A program made the translations under genes and the position numbers. Positions 50,029-59,700 of a stretch of DNA of 64,000 nucleotides are shown one piece after another (within the stretch, counting starts at the first letter, position 1; each line of letters starts with the position of its first letter). Source of the stretch: Pseudoxanthomonas suwonensis 11-1 (GTDB taxonomy: Bacteria > Pseudomonadota > Gammaproteobacteria > Xanthomonadales > Xanthomonadaceae). Under the pieces are notes generated by a model. That model made no database searches, was not told where the DNA came from, and was given only the letters and a program-made list of their open reading frames with translations. The stretch lies in contig NC_014924.1 of the NCBI RefSeq assembly GCF_000185965.1, forward strand, positions 1,550,001-1,614,000. Direction: 5' to 3'.

Positions 50029-50640
50029 ATGGCTTACACCCTCCCCGAGCTGCCGTATGCCTACGATGCGCTGGAACCGCACATCGATACGGAGACGATG
50101 AAGATCCACCACACCAAGCACCACCAGACGTACATCAACAACGTCAACGCCGCGCTGGAAGGCACCGAGTACGCCGACCTGCCGGTCGAGGAGCTGGTGA
50201 AGAAGACCAAGTCGCTGCCGGAGAACCTGCAGGGCGTGGTGCGCAACAACGGCGGTGGCCATGCCAACCACAGCCTGTTCTGGACGGTGATGGCCCCGAA
50301 CGCCGGCGGCGCCCCGAAGGGCGACATCGCCAAGGCCATCGAGCAGGACCTGGGCGGTTTCGAGAAGTTCAAGGAAGCCTTCACCAAGGCCGCGCTGACC
50401 CGCTTCGGCAGCGGCTGGGCCTGGCTGAGCGTCACCCCGGACAAGAAGGTCGTGGTCGAGTCCTCGGCCAACCAGGACAGCCCGCTGATGGACGGCAATA
50501 CGCCGATCCTGGGCCTGGACGTGTGGGAGCACGCGTACTACCTGAAGTACCAGAACCGCCGTCCGGAATACATCGGCGCGTTCTTCAACGTGGTCAACTG
50601 GGACGAGGTCGAGCGTCGTTACCAGGAGGCGGTCAAGTAA
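50029..50640 (+). CDS. sodA: Superoxide dismutase, Mn type
   Basis: A 203-residue cytoplasmic superoxide dismutase. Metal ligands are His 27, His 81, Asp 164 and His 168 ('DVWEHAYYL'). The Mn type is suggested by '[11 protein letters not shown]' and by the Gln in the second half ('SSANQDSP'), where Fe types place it in the first half. It is followed by a strong terminator and then by the inverted repeats. 'CAAGGAGACC' gives a GGAG site before ATG 50029. Confidence 0.96.
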   Translation: MAYTLPELPYAYDALEPHIDTETMKIHHTKHHQTYINNVNAALEGTEYADLPVEELVKKTKSLPENLQGVVRNNGGGHANHSLFWTVMAPNAGGAPKGDIAKAIEQDLGGFEKFKEAFTKAALTRFGSGWAWLSVTPDKKVVVESSANQDSPLMDGNTPILGLDVWEHAYYLKYQNRRPEYIGAFFNVVNWDEVERRYQEAVK

Positions 50641-50670
50641 GCCTCCGGGCTTCCTTCGATCCCACGCAAG

Positions 50671-50695
50671 CGCCCCGGCAATGCCGGGGCGTTTT
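50671..50695 (+). terminator. Rho-independent terminator of sodA
   Basis: A perfect 9-bp stem CGCCCCGGC / GCCGGGGCG, loop AAT, then four T and a further T-rich tail (TTTTCGTTTT). 31 bases after the stop. Confidence 0.9.
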
Positions 50696-50731
50696 CGTTT
50701 TGCGGCAGTTGCAGGGTGGGCTGCATCTGGC

Positions 50732-51032
50732 TTTGCCGTTGCCGTTGCTGTTGCCGTTGCCGTTGCTGTTGCTGTTGCTCTTCCCGCCCGTTATAGCGAG
50801 CCGAGCATCGGAGTGCCGGCGGGGGCGTAGAGGCCCGCATGTCTGAGCGAAGCGAGTTTGCGGGCCGTCCCCCGGCGGTGCGAGAAGCGCAGGTTACCGA
50901 CCGGCGAAGCCGGTCGGGCGAGCGGTTCGGGCCGTGCTTTCTTTTTGGTTACTTTTGATCAGCCATTCGGCTGCTGAAAAGCGCTTCTTTGCACAAGCAA
51001 AGAAAAAGTGACTCGCCCAAGCCGCGAAGCGG
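50732..51032 (+). repeat. Left arm of inverted repeated element
   Basis: It begins with a (GTTGCC/GTTGCT) hexamer tract (~50735-50779). A segment around 'CCCGCATGTCTGAGCGAAGCGAG' type sequence follows (~50832-50870), then 'GGTTACTTTT', and it ends with 'TGACTCGCCCAAGCCGCG'. The reverse complement of 51195-51457 matches it over nearly its whole length with scattered changes. Its counterpart of the right-arm palindrome is partly broken by an extra ~28 bases (50957-50984). Confidence 0.85.
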
Positions 51033-51047
51033 ATGGCGAAAGCTTTT

Positions 51048-51070
51048 GCTCCTGGGGCTCCCGCAGGAGC
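51048..51070. repeat. Hairpin in the spacer between the element arms
   Basis: GCTCCTG and CAGGAGC flank a 9-base loop in the ~160-bp spacer. It is unrelated to the arms. Confidence 0.5.
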
Positions 51071-51194
51071 CTGCCCTTGTCTCTGGTTCCAGCTCAAAGG
51101 CAACAACGATGGGGCAGACCAGGGCCGAAGGCACGTCGGCCAAGCTAAACGAGAGAGCCAAAACCAAAGCCGGATCAAAATCTGTTTCGCCCGC

Positions 51195-51457
51195 CGCTGC
51201 GCGGCTACGGCGAGTTACTTCTTCTTTGCTCCTGCAAAGAAGAAGTAACCAAGAAGAAAGCAGGCCCGGTCGCGAACCGGCCGGCTGCGCCGACCGGTCC
51301 CCTGCGCTTCTCGCGGTGATGGGGGACGGCCCGCAAACTCGCTTCGCTCAGACATGCGGGCCTCTGAAGCCCCCATCGCCGCTGCGATGCTCGGTTCGCT
51401 CCAACGGGAGGGGGCAGCAACAACAACAGCAACCGCAACAGCAACCGCAACAGCAAA
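51195..51457 (-). repeat. Right arm of inverted repeated element
   Basis: The same element as 50732-51032 in the opposite orientation. It includes a perfect 16-bp palindrome (51214-51249, loop TCCT) and ends in the CAGCAACAACAACAG-type tract (51415-51456). The central matching block (~51301-51407) differs from the left arm by only a few dozen bases. Confidence 0.85.
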
Positions 51458-51520
51458 GGTCACGGGACAGCCGTGGCGCGAAGCCGCGACGGTGGGGCGC
51501 CACGCACAGATCCTGGGCGC

Positions 51521-51552
51521 AAAAAGAAAGCCCCAGCGCGAGGCCGGGGCTT
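51521..51552 (-). terminator. Terminator of the efflux operon
   Basis: AAGCCCC / GGGGCTT stem around an 11-base GC-rich loop, followed on the minus strand by TTTCTTTTT. 27 bases after the RND stop. Confidence 0.8.
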
Positions 51553-51578
51553 CCAGTGTTACTGCATGTCGCGGAGGC

Positions 51579-54500
51579 TTACTGCGTGATCGCGGTTCCG
51601 CCGTCGCGCTTCTGCTGCTCGAGGTACTCCTTCGACGGCTCGTCGAGCTTGTCGCCGAGCATGCGGCGGACCACGATGAAGAACACCGGGATCATCAGCA
51701 GGCCGAGGAAGGTGGCGAACAGCATGCCGCCGATCACGCCGGTGCCGATGGCATGGCGCGCATTGGCGCCGGCGCCGGTGGACAGGGCCATCGGCACCAC
51801 GCCCATGATGAACGCGAACGAGGTCATCAGGATCGGGCGGAAGCGCAGGCGGGCCGCCTCGATGGTGGCGTCGCGCAGGGTCTTGCCCGCTGCACGCTGC
51901 TCCACCGCGAACTCCACGATCAGGATCGCGTTCTTGGCCGCCAGGCCGATGATCGTGATCAGGCCGATCTTGAAGAAGATGTCGTTCGGCAGGCCGCGGG
52001 CCAGGCTCAGCAGGACCGCGCCGAGCACGCCCAGCGGCACGACCAGCAGCACCGCCACCGGGATCGACCAGCTCTCGTACAGCGCGGCAAGGCACAGGAA
52101 CACCACCACGATCGACAGCACCAGCAGCAGGGTCGCGGTGTTGCCGGCCAGGATCTCCTGGTAGGACATGCCCGACCAGTCGAAGCCGAAGCCCGGCGGC
52201 AGGTCGTTGGTGACGATGCCTTCCATGATCGCCATTGCCTCGCCCGAGCTGTGGCCCGGTGCCGGCGAACCGACGATGTTGACCGCGGCGTAGCCGTTGT
52301 AGCGGTTCAGCGACGGCGGGTTGGTGGCCCACTGCGCATCGACCACGGTCGTCAGCGGGATCATCCCGCCCTCGTCGTTGGGCGTGTAGAAGTGGGCCAG
52401 CGACTCGGCACCGGTGCGGTACGGGGCGTCGGCGCGCAGGTTCACGCGCTTGATGCGGCCTTCGTAGAAGAAGTCGTTGGCGTACACCGGCGCCAGCATC
52501 AGGCTGATGGCGTTGTAGATGTCGCCGACCTGCAGGCCCATGGCCTGCGCCTGCACGCGGTCGACCTTCAGCTGCAGCTGCGGGGCGTCCTCCAGGCCGT
52601 TCGGGCGCACGCCGACCAGCGCCGGGTTCTGCGCCGCGGCGCCGAGCAGCATGTTGCGCGCCTGGGTCAGGCCTTCCTGGCCCTGGCCGGTACGGTCCTG
52701 CAGCCACATGTCGAAGCCGCCGAACTGGCCCAGGCCCTGCACGGTCGGCAGGTTGACCACGAAGATCGTGGCCTCCTTGATGCCGAACAGGGCGCCGTTG
52801 GCCTGCTGGATGAACTCCGGCGCGGTCAGGTCACGCTGGTCCCACGACTTGAGCTTGATGAAGCCCATGCCGACGTTCTCGCCCTGGCCGACGAAGCTGA
52901 AGCCGGCCACCTGCAGCATGCTCTCGAAGCCCTCGACGCCTTCCAGGCGCTCGCGCATCTGCGCGAACACGTCCTGGGTGCGCTGCAGGCTGGCGCCCGG
53001 CGGCAGCTGGACGATGGCCAGCGCGTAGCCCTGGTCTTCCTCGGGCAGGAAGCTGCCAGGCATGCGCGACAGGCTGAAGCCGCACAGCACCGCCAGCACC
53101 ACGAACAGGATCATCCAGCGCGGGGCATGCCTGACGGCGCTGCCGATGTGGCCGACGTAGGTCCTGCTGATCCGGTCGTAGTACTTGTTGAAGGTGCGGA
53201 ACACCACGTTGGAGTTGGCGTGGTGGCTGGGCTTGAGGAAGGTCGCGCACAGCGCCGGGGTGAAGCCCAGCGCCAGGAACGCCGAGAAGCCCATGGCGAT
53301 TGCGATGGTCAGCGCGAACTGCTTGTAGATCTCGCCCGCCGCGCCGCCCTGCAGGGCGGAGGGGATGAACACCGCGGCCAGGACCACGGTGATCGCCACC
53401 ACGGCGCCGGTGATCTGGCCCATGGCCTTGATCGTGGCGTCGCGCGGGGCGAGGCCCTCCTCGGTCATGATGCGCTCGACGTTCTCGATCACCACGATCG
53501 CGTCGTCGACCACGATGCCGATCGACAGCACCAGCGCGAACAGGGTCAGCTGGTTGATGGTGAAGCCGATGATCGACAGGCCGACGAAGGTGCCGAGCAG
53601 TGCCACCGGGATGACCAGGGTCGGGATGATCGTCGCGCGGAGGTTCTGCAGGAAGATCAGCATCACCAGGAACACCAGCACCACCGCCTCGAGCAGGGTC
53701 TTGACGACCTCCTCGATCGAGATCTTGACGAAGGTGGTGGAGTCGTACGGCGACATCCAGGTCACGCCCGCCGGGAAGGTGGACTGCAGCTCGTCCATCT
53801 TGGCGCGCACGGCGTCGGCCACGTTCAGGGCATTGGCGCCCGGCAGCAGCTGGATCGCGAAGGCGCCGATCGGCTTGCCGTTGTAACGGGTGTCGAAGCC
53901 GTAGGCGCCCGGGCCGAAGGCCACGCGGGCGACGTCCTTCAGGCGCACGGTGGTGCCGTCCTCGTCGGCGCGCAGGATGATCTCCTCGAACTGCTCCGGC
54001 GAGCTGAAGCGGCTCTCGGCCGAGACAGTGGCGGTAAAGGCCTGGCCCTCGGGCGCGGGGTCGGAGCCGATCGAGCCGGCGGCGAACTGCACGTTCTGGG
54101 CGCGGATGGCGGACAGCACCTGGGTCGCCGACAGCCCATAGCCCTGCAGCCTGTCGGGGTTGAGCCAGATGTTCATCGCGTACTCGGCGCCGAACTGCTG
54201 CACGCTGCCGACGCCGGGGATGCGCGAGATCTGTTCGATCACGCGCGAGCCGTTGAGGTCGTTCAGCGCGTTGCGGTCGACCGCCGGGTTGTCGGAGATC
54301 AGGCCTACCACCATCAGGAAGCCGGCGTTGGCCTTGGCCACCACCACGCCCTGCTGGGTCACCTCGGTCGGCAGGCGCGGGGTCGCCAGCGAGACCTTGT
54401 TCTGCACCTGGACCTGGGCGATGTCAGGATCGGTGCCGGTCTCGAAGGTCAGGGTGATGCTTGCGCGGCCGGTGGCGCTGGAGGACGAGCTGAAGTACAG

Positions 54501-54725
54501 CAGGTGGTCGATGCCGGTCAGCTGCTGCTCGATCACCTGGGTGACCGCCTTCTCGACCGTCTCGGCGCTGGCGCCGGGATAGGTGGCGCTGACCGTCACC
54601 TGTGGCGGGGCGATGTTGGGATAGGACTCGACGCCGAGGCCGAGGATCGAGATCACGCCCGCGAGCGAGATCAGGATCGCAACGACCCAGGCGAAGACCG
54701 GGTGGTTGATGAAAAACTTGGGCAT
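51579..54725 (-). CDS. RND multidrug efflux permease (HAE1 family, AcrB/MexB-like)
   Basis: A 1,048-residue inner-membrane drug/proton antiporter. Twelve membrane segments and two large periplasmic loops; 'GIVVDDAIVVIENVERI' contains the proton-relay Asp pair, and the N-terminal 'FFINHPVFAWVVAILISLAG' is typical. 'ALALGFTPALCATFLKP'-type and C-terminal 'RLRFRPILMTSFAFIMGVVPMA' blocks match MexB/SmeE. With the adaptor gene 12 bases upstream it forms a pump that requires a TolC-like channel encoded elsewhere. Confidence 0.97.
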   Translation of the reverse strand: MPKFFINHPVFAWVVAILISLAGVISILGLGVESYPNIAPPQVTVSATYPGASAETVEKAVTQVIEQQLTGIDHLLYFSSSSSATGRASITLTFETGTDPDIAQVQVQNKVSLATPRLPTEVTQQGVVVAKANAGFLMVVGLISDNPAVDRNALNDLNGSRVIEQISRIPGVGSVQQFGAEYAMNIWLNPDRLQGYGLSATQVLSAIRAQNVQFAAGSIGSDPAPEGQAFTATVSAESRFSSPEQFEEIILRADEDGTTVRLKDVARVAFGPGAYGFDTRYNGKPIGAFAIQLLPGANALNVADAVRAKMDELQSTFPAGVTWMSPYDSTTFVKISIEEVVKTLLEAVVLVFLVMLIFLQNLRATIIPTLVIPVALLGTFVGLSIIGFTINQLTLFALVLSIGIVVDDAIVVIENVERIMTEEGLAPRDATIKAMGQITGAVVAITVVLAAVFIPSALQGGAAGEIYKQFALTIAIAMGFSAFLALGFTPALCATFLKPSHHANSNVVFRTFNKYYDRISRTYVGHIGSAVRHAPRWMILFVVLAVLCGFSLSRMPGSFLPEEDQGYALAIVQLPPGASLQRTQDVFAQMRERLEGVEGFESMLQVAGFSFVGQGENVGMGFIKLKSWDQRDLTAPEFIQQANGALFGIKEATIFVVNLPTVQGLGQFGGFDMWLQDRTGQGQEGLTQARNMLLGAAAQNPALVGVRPNGLEDAPQLQLKVDRVQAQAMGLQVGDIYNAISLMLAPVYANDFFYEGRIKRVNLRADAPYRTGAESLAHFYTPNDEGGMIPLTTVVDAQWATNPPSLNRYNGYAAVNIVGSPAPGHSSGEAMAIMEGIVTNDLPPGFGFDWSGMSYQEILAGNTATLLLVLSIVVVFLCLAALYESWSIPVAVLLVVPLGVLGAVLLSLARGLPNDIFFKIGLITIIGLAAKNAILIVEFAVEQRAAGKTLRDATIEAARLRFRPILMTSFAFIMGVVPMALSTGAGANARHAIGTGVIGGMLFATFLGLLMIPVFFIVVRRMLGDKLDEPSKEYLEQQKRDGGTAITQ

Positions 54726-54737
54726 CGGAGGAAGTCC

Positions 54738-55958
54738 TTACTCGGCCGGCTGCGCTTCAGCGGCGGCTTCACCGGCTCCGGCCTCGGCGGCCGGGGCCTG
54801 CTGCGGGGCCTGGCCCTGGGCCGGGGCGGCGGCATCCTGGCCGGCCTGGTTGGCCTGGTAGGGGGTAGCCTGGACCGGAGCGCCTTCGCGCACCTTCTGC
54901 ACGCCGGAGACGATCACCTTGTCGCCGGCCGCCAGGCCGGCGGTGACCAGCCAGTTGCCATCGGAAGCGACGCTGGCCTCGATGTTCTTGCGGACCACGT
55001 TGCCCTCGTCGCCGACGACCATCACGTAGGCGCTGTTGGCGTCGCGCAGCACCGCGGCCTGCGGCACCAGGAACACGCCCGACAGCTCGCCCAGGTTGGC
55101 CTTCAGGGTGACGAAGCTGCCCGGCAGCAGGGCCTGGTCCGGGTTCGGGACCAGCGCACGCAGCGAGACGGCGCCGGTGGCCGGATCGACCGTGGTGTCG
55201 GAGAAGTCCAGGGTGCCGGCCTGCTCGTAGGCGCGGCCGCCCGGCAGCAGGACCTGCACGGTGGACTTGCCGGCGCCGGACAGCGACACGTTGGCGGCGC
55301 CGCGCAGGCGCTCCAGCTCGGTCGAGCCGATCGAGAAGTTGGCGTACAGCGGGTCCAGCTGGTCGACGGTGGTCAGCAGGGTGGCTTCGCCCTGGCCGAC
55401 CAGTGCGCCCTCGGTGACCTGCTGCTTGCCGGCACGGCCGGAGATCGGCGCGGTCACGCGGGCGTAGCCGAGGTTGATCTCGGCGGTACGCACGGCGGCA
55501 CGGGCGGCCTCGACCGCGGCGGCGGCGCTGCGCTCGGCGGCCACGGCGTTGTCCAGGTCGTTCTGGGACACGAAGTTCTGCGGGGCCAGCTGGCGGGCGC
55601 GGTCGGCGCTGGAGCGGGCGTTGGCGTAGCTGGCCTCGGCACGGGCGAGGTCACCACGGGCGACGCCCAGCTGCGCCTGCAGCGGGGCCGGGTCGATCTG
55701 GAACAGGACCTGGCCTTCCTTGACGTCGCTGCCTTCCTGGTAGACGCGCTTGACCAGCACGCCGGGCACGCGGGCGCGCACGTCGGCCGACCGGTACGGC
55801 GACAGGCGGCCGACCAGCTCGCGCTCGAGCGGCACGGTCTGCGGCTGGACCTCGACCACCCCGACCTGGGGCGGGGGCGGGGTGGCGGCCTGTTCCTGCT
55901 TGCATGCAGCCAGGGCCAGCAGGCTGCAGGCCAGGAGCAAGGGGCGGTACATCGTCAT
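54738..55958 (-). CDS. RND efflux periplasmic adaptor (MFP) lipoprotein
   Basis: A 406-residue adaptor bridging permease and outer-membrane channel. Lipobox 'LALAAC' (Cys ~19), then lipoyl/hairpin domains ('VRARVPGVLVKRVYQEGSDVKEGQVLF', coiled coil with Ala/Arg-rich 'AEASYANARSSADRARQLA'), beta-barrel and a Gln/Ala/Pro-rich tail. ATG 55958 has GGAG eight bases upstream; an in-frame ATG two codons later is less likely. Between TetR and the permease in one operon. Confidence 0.96.
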   Translation of the reverse strand: MTMYRPLLLACSLLALAACKQEQAATPPPPQVGVVEVQPQTVPLERELVGRLSPYRSADVRARVPGVLVKRVYQEGSDVKEGQVLFQIDPAPLQAQLGVARGDLARAEASYANARSSADRARQLAPQNFVSQNDLDNAVAAERSAAAAVEAARAAVRTAEINLGYARVTAPISGRAGKQQVTEGALVGQGEATLLTTVDQLDPLYANFSIGSTELERLRGAANVSLSGAGKSTVQVLLPGGRAYEQAGTLDFSDTTVDPATGAVSLRALVPNPDQALLPGSFVTLKANLGELSGVFLVPQAAVLRDANSAYVMVVGDEGNVVRKNIEASVASDGNWLVTAGLAAGDKVIVSGVQKVREGAPVQATPYQANQAGQDAAAPAQGQAPQQAPAAEAGAGEAAAEAQPAE

Positions 55959-55992
55959 GGGGAGGGCTCCGGAAAGGATGTCGTGGAGTGTT

Positions 55993-56628
55993 TCAGGTTC
56001 GGGAAGCTGGCGGCGCGAAAGCGCGCAGGAAGCTGTCGATGGCGAACGCGGCCCACTGCGAACGCGCCTCGGGCGTGTCGCGGTGGGGCGCGAGATGGCG
56101 CTGCCGGTCGAAATCCAGACCGACAATCATGCCCAGCAGGAGCTCGGCCGCGCAGTGCGGATCGTCATGCCTCAGCAGGCCGCGGCGCATGGCCTGCTGC
56201 AGCCAGCCGCCGAGGCGGTCGAGCAGGGCGCCGACATAGTCCTGGTACATGGCGGCCACTTCCTCGGGGAACTCCGCGGCCTGGGCGGTGACCAGGCGTG
56301 CGGTACCAAGGGTACGCGGTTCGGCCAGGTGGGCGAGATGGTCCTCGGCGAAGGCGACCAGGGCCTTGCGCAGCGAGCCGGCAGTCGGCGCGGGCGGCAG
56401 CCGGATCGCAGCCATGCCGTCGCTGGCGACCAGGTGCATCAGCGCCTGCTTGGAGCCGTAGCGGGCATACAGGGTCTGCTTGGAGCAGCCGGCACGCGCG
56501 GCGATGGCATCCATGCTCACGTTCACGCCGAATTCGGCCACCAGCGCACGCACCGCGTCGCGCACCCGCTGGTGGCGGGCGTCGTCGGGCGCGGCTCCGG
56601 CGGGCGCGGAAGGCGGGCTGGCTTGCAT
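55993..56628 (-). CDS. TetR-family repressor of the efflux operon
   Basis: A 211-residue regulator. The N-terminal helix-turn-helix (~20-66, 'VSMDAIAARAGCSKQTLYARYGSKQALM') is clear; the C-terminal all-helical ligand domain is typical of AcrR/SmeT-like repressors. It is the first gene of the operon, 34 bases before the adaptor, so it likely controls itself and the pump. A palindrome over its own -10 (56633-56650) is the probable operator. Confidence 0.94.
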   Translation of the reverse strand: MQASPPSAPAGAAPDDARHQRVRDAVRALVAEFGVNVSMDAIAARAGCSKQTLYARYGSKQALMHLVASDGMAAIRLPPAPTAGSLRKALVAFAEDHLAHLAEPRTLGTARLVTAQAAEFPEEVAAMYQDYVGALLDRLGGWLQQAMRRGLLRHDDPHCAAELLLGMIVGLDFDRQRHLAPHRDTPEARSQWAAFAIDSFLRAFAPPASRT

Positions 56629-56632
56629 GGGG

Positions 56633-56650
56633 CTGGACTATACCGTCCAG
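56633..56650 (-). promoter_or_regulatory. Putative TetR operator over the operon's -10 box
   Basis: CTGGAC-N6-GTCCAG, perfect 6-bp half-sites. On the minus strand the spacer and part of the half-site read TATAGT, a good -10, only eight bases before the TetR ATG. Binding here would block its own promoter. The palindrome is read directly; its role is inferred. Confidence 0.6.
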
Positions 56651-56712
56651 TTCATTAAATGAAAAGCACGTTTTTTGCCGCTATGCGTCACGGCTTTGGC
56701 GGTTGCAACCGA

Positions 56713-56718
56713 TACAAT
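56713..56718 (+). promoter_or_regulatory. -10 box upstream of NAD-glutamate dehydrogenase
   Basis: TACAAT 31 bases before ATG 56750. No convincing -35. Confidence 0.4.
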
Positions 56719-56749
56719 CGCGGCACCTTCAAACCTCGGCGCATCCGCC

Positions 56750-59700
56750 ATGACTCCGAAGCCAGCTGCAAAGGCTGCCAAACCTGCCAAGACCTCTCCC
56801 CGCAAGTCCGCCGCTCCCGCCCCGGCCAAGGCTGCCAAGGCTGCCAAGGCTGCCAAGGCCAGCAAGGCCCGCGCGGACAAGCAGGCCGCGCCGCCGGTGG
56901 CACAGGCGCCCGGGTTCACGCTGGAGCCGGTGATCGCGGCCTCGCGCAAGCTGGTTCCCGCCGCGCGCCAGGCCGAGCTGGCCGGCTTCCTCGAAGCCTT
57001 CTACCGGCGCATGGAAGAGGACGAGTTCCCGCACCACGAGCCGCAGGCCTGGGCTGCCATCGGCGCCGACATGCTGGAGTTCGCGCGCAAGCGCAAGCCG
57101 GGCACGGCCAACGTGCGGGTGTTCAACCCGGCCCTGAAGGCGAACGGCTGGGAATCGCCGTACACCGTGCTGCAGATCGTCAACGACGACATGCCGTTCC
57201 TGGTCGACTCGGTGAGCATGGCGCTGGCCGAGATGGGCGTGTCGGTGCACGTGCTGGGCCACCCGCTGGTGCGGATCGAGCGCGACCGCGCCGGCAAGCT
57301 GGCCAAGGTGGGCGAGGGCAAGGCCGAATCGCTGATGCTGCTGGAGATCGACCGCCAGCCGGCCGAGGCCATGGCCGCGATCGGGAAGCGCGTGGCCCAG
57401 GTGCTGGCCGAGGTGCGCGCGGTGGTGTCCGACTGGGGCCTGATGCGCGACCGCATGCAGACCCTGGCCGACGACCTGGCCACCCGCCGCATGCCGGTGG
57501 ACGACGCCAACCGCCGCGAGGCGCAGGAGTTCCTGCGCTGGGCCGCCAACGACCACTTCATCCTGTTCGGCTACCGCGAGTACCGCGTGCTGCGGCAGGG
57601 TGGCGAGGACGTGCTGGCGCCGGTGGAAGGCTCCGGCCTGGGCCTGATGCGCGGGCACGACAGCGCCGCCCCGCGCCCGGTGCGGACCCTGGCCGCGCAC
57701 GGCCTCAACGAGGCCGGCGCCGGGATCGAACCGCTGATCCTGACCAAGACCAACGCCCGCTCGCGCCTGCACCGCAAGGGCTACATGGACTACATCGGCG
57801 TCCTCGAGTTCGACGCCGGCGGCCGCATCATCGGCGAGCAGCGCTTCCTTGGCCTGTACACCTCCAGCGCCTACAACCGCCGCCCGTGGGAGATCCCGCT
57901 GGTGCGCGAGCGCCACGAGTACGTGATGCGCAAGTCCGGCCTGGCGCCGAACAGCCACAGCGGCAAGGCCCTGCGCCACATCCTCGAGACCCTGCCGCGC
58001 GAGGAGCTGTTCCAGTCCAGCCCGGAGGACCTGTACCGCACCGCCACCGGCGTGCTGAGCCTGCAGGAGCGCGTGCGCAGCCGCCTGTTCCTGCGCCGCG
58101 ACCGCTACGGCCGCTTCTTCTCGGCGCTGGTCTACATTCCGCGCGAGCGCTTCAACACCGACGTGCGCCTGCGCATCGAGGCCATGCTGCGCGAGGCGCT
58201 GCACGGCGAACACGTGGACGCCAGCGTGGTCCTCGGCGAATCGCCGCTGGCCCAGCTGCACCTGATCGTGCGCCCGAAGGCGGGCGAGGTGGTGGACCTG
58301 GACATCGCCGCGCTGGAGGGCCGCCTGGCCCACCTGCTGCGCAACTGGCAGGACGACCTGCGCGAGCTGCTGATCGCCCGCCACGGCGAGGCCGAGGGCC
58401 TGCGCCTGGCGTCCAGCTACGGTCGCGCCCTGCCGGCCGGCTACATCGAGGACGTCTCGCCGGAACTGGCGGCCAACGACGTCGAGCAGCTGGCCGCGCT
58501 GGCCGGTCCCGACGACATGCGCCTGGGCCTGCACTCGACCCCGCGCGAGGGCGGCACCAGCCTGCACCTGAAGCTCTATCGCCAGCAGGACGACATCCCG
58601 CTGTCGGACGTGCTGCCGCTGATGGAGAACATGGGACTGCGGGTGATCACCGAGCATCCGTACCGCCTGCAGGCTTCCCTGCCGGGCGGCGACACCCAGC
58701 CGATCCACATCCAGGACTTCGAGGTCGAGGCCCAGGCCGACGCCGGCGACGCCGGTGCATTGGCGGCCGAGTTCGAGCAGGCCTTCGCCGCGATCTGGGC
58801 CGGCCGTGCCGAGAACGACGGCTTCAACCGCCTGATCCTGGGCGCCGGCCTCGACTGGCGCCAGGTCTCGCTGCTGCGCGGCTACTGGAAGTACCTGCTG
58901 CAGACCGGCGTGCCGTTCTCGCAGGGCTCGGTCGAGCAGACCCTGGCCCGCTACCCGTTGCCGGCGCGCCTGCTGGTGGAGCTGTTCGAGGCCCGCTTCG
59001 ACCCGGCCAGCCTCAACGCCACCCAGCTGCGCGCGGCGCAGCAGCGCCTGGCCGACCAGCTGCGTCCGCTGGCCCGTGGCGACGAGGCCACCGTGCGCAT
59101 CCTGCAGGAGGTGGTCGACGCCCGCGGCGGCGACCGCGCCGCCCGCGCCGAAGCAGTGCGCGAGGCCCTGCTGAAGCTCCTGGACCGCGTCGACAGCCTC
59201 GACGACGACCGCATCCTGCGCAGCTTCATCGACGTGATCGACGCGACCCTGCGCACCAGCTACTTCCAGCGCAACGCCGACGGCAACCCGGCCGAGACCA
59301 TCAGCTTCAAGTTCGACCCTGCGCAGATCCCCGAGCTGCCCAAGCCGCGTCCGTACCGCGAGATCTTCGTGTACGGCCCGCGCGTGGAAGGCGTGCACCT
59401 GCGCTTCGGCCCGGTGGCCCGTGGCGGCCTGCGCTGGTCCGACCGCCGCGAGGACTTCCGCACCGAGGTCCTGGGCCTGGTCAAGGCGCAGATGGTCAAG
59501 AACACCGTGATCGTGCCGGTCGGCGCCAAGGGCGGCTTCTACGCCAAGCGCCTGCCGGACCCGGCGGTGGACCGCGACGCCTGGTTCGCCGAGGGCGTGG
59601 CCTGCTACAAGCTGTTCATCCAGGGCCTGCTGGACATCACCGACAACATCGTCGGCGGGAAGATCGTGCCGCCGCGCGACGTGGTCCGCCACGACCAGGA

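Larger units (their letters stand above)
50696..51520. other. Repeat-rich gap between sodA and the efflux operon
   Basis: This region between the convergent genes is filled by two inverted copies of a ~260-300 bp element and a central spacer of ~160 bp. No supported gene. See the repeat entries for details. Confidence 0.8.

Noticed and set aside
50732-51457. Insertion sequence or transposon
   Set aside because: No transposase, no terminal direct repeats seen; the arms are non-coding repeats.
51354-56291. A 1,645-residue plus-strand frame antisense to the efflux operon
   Set aside because: Composition is His/Gln/Arg/Asp-rich, contains no domain, and the minus-strand operon is well supported.
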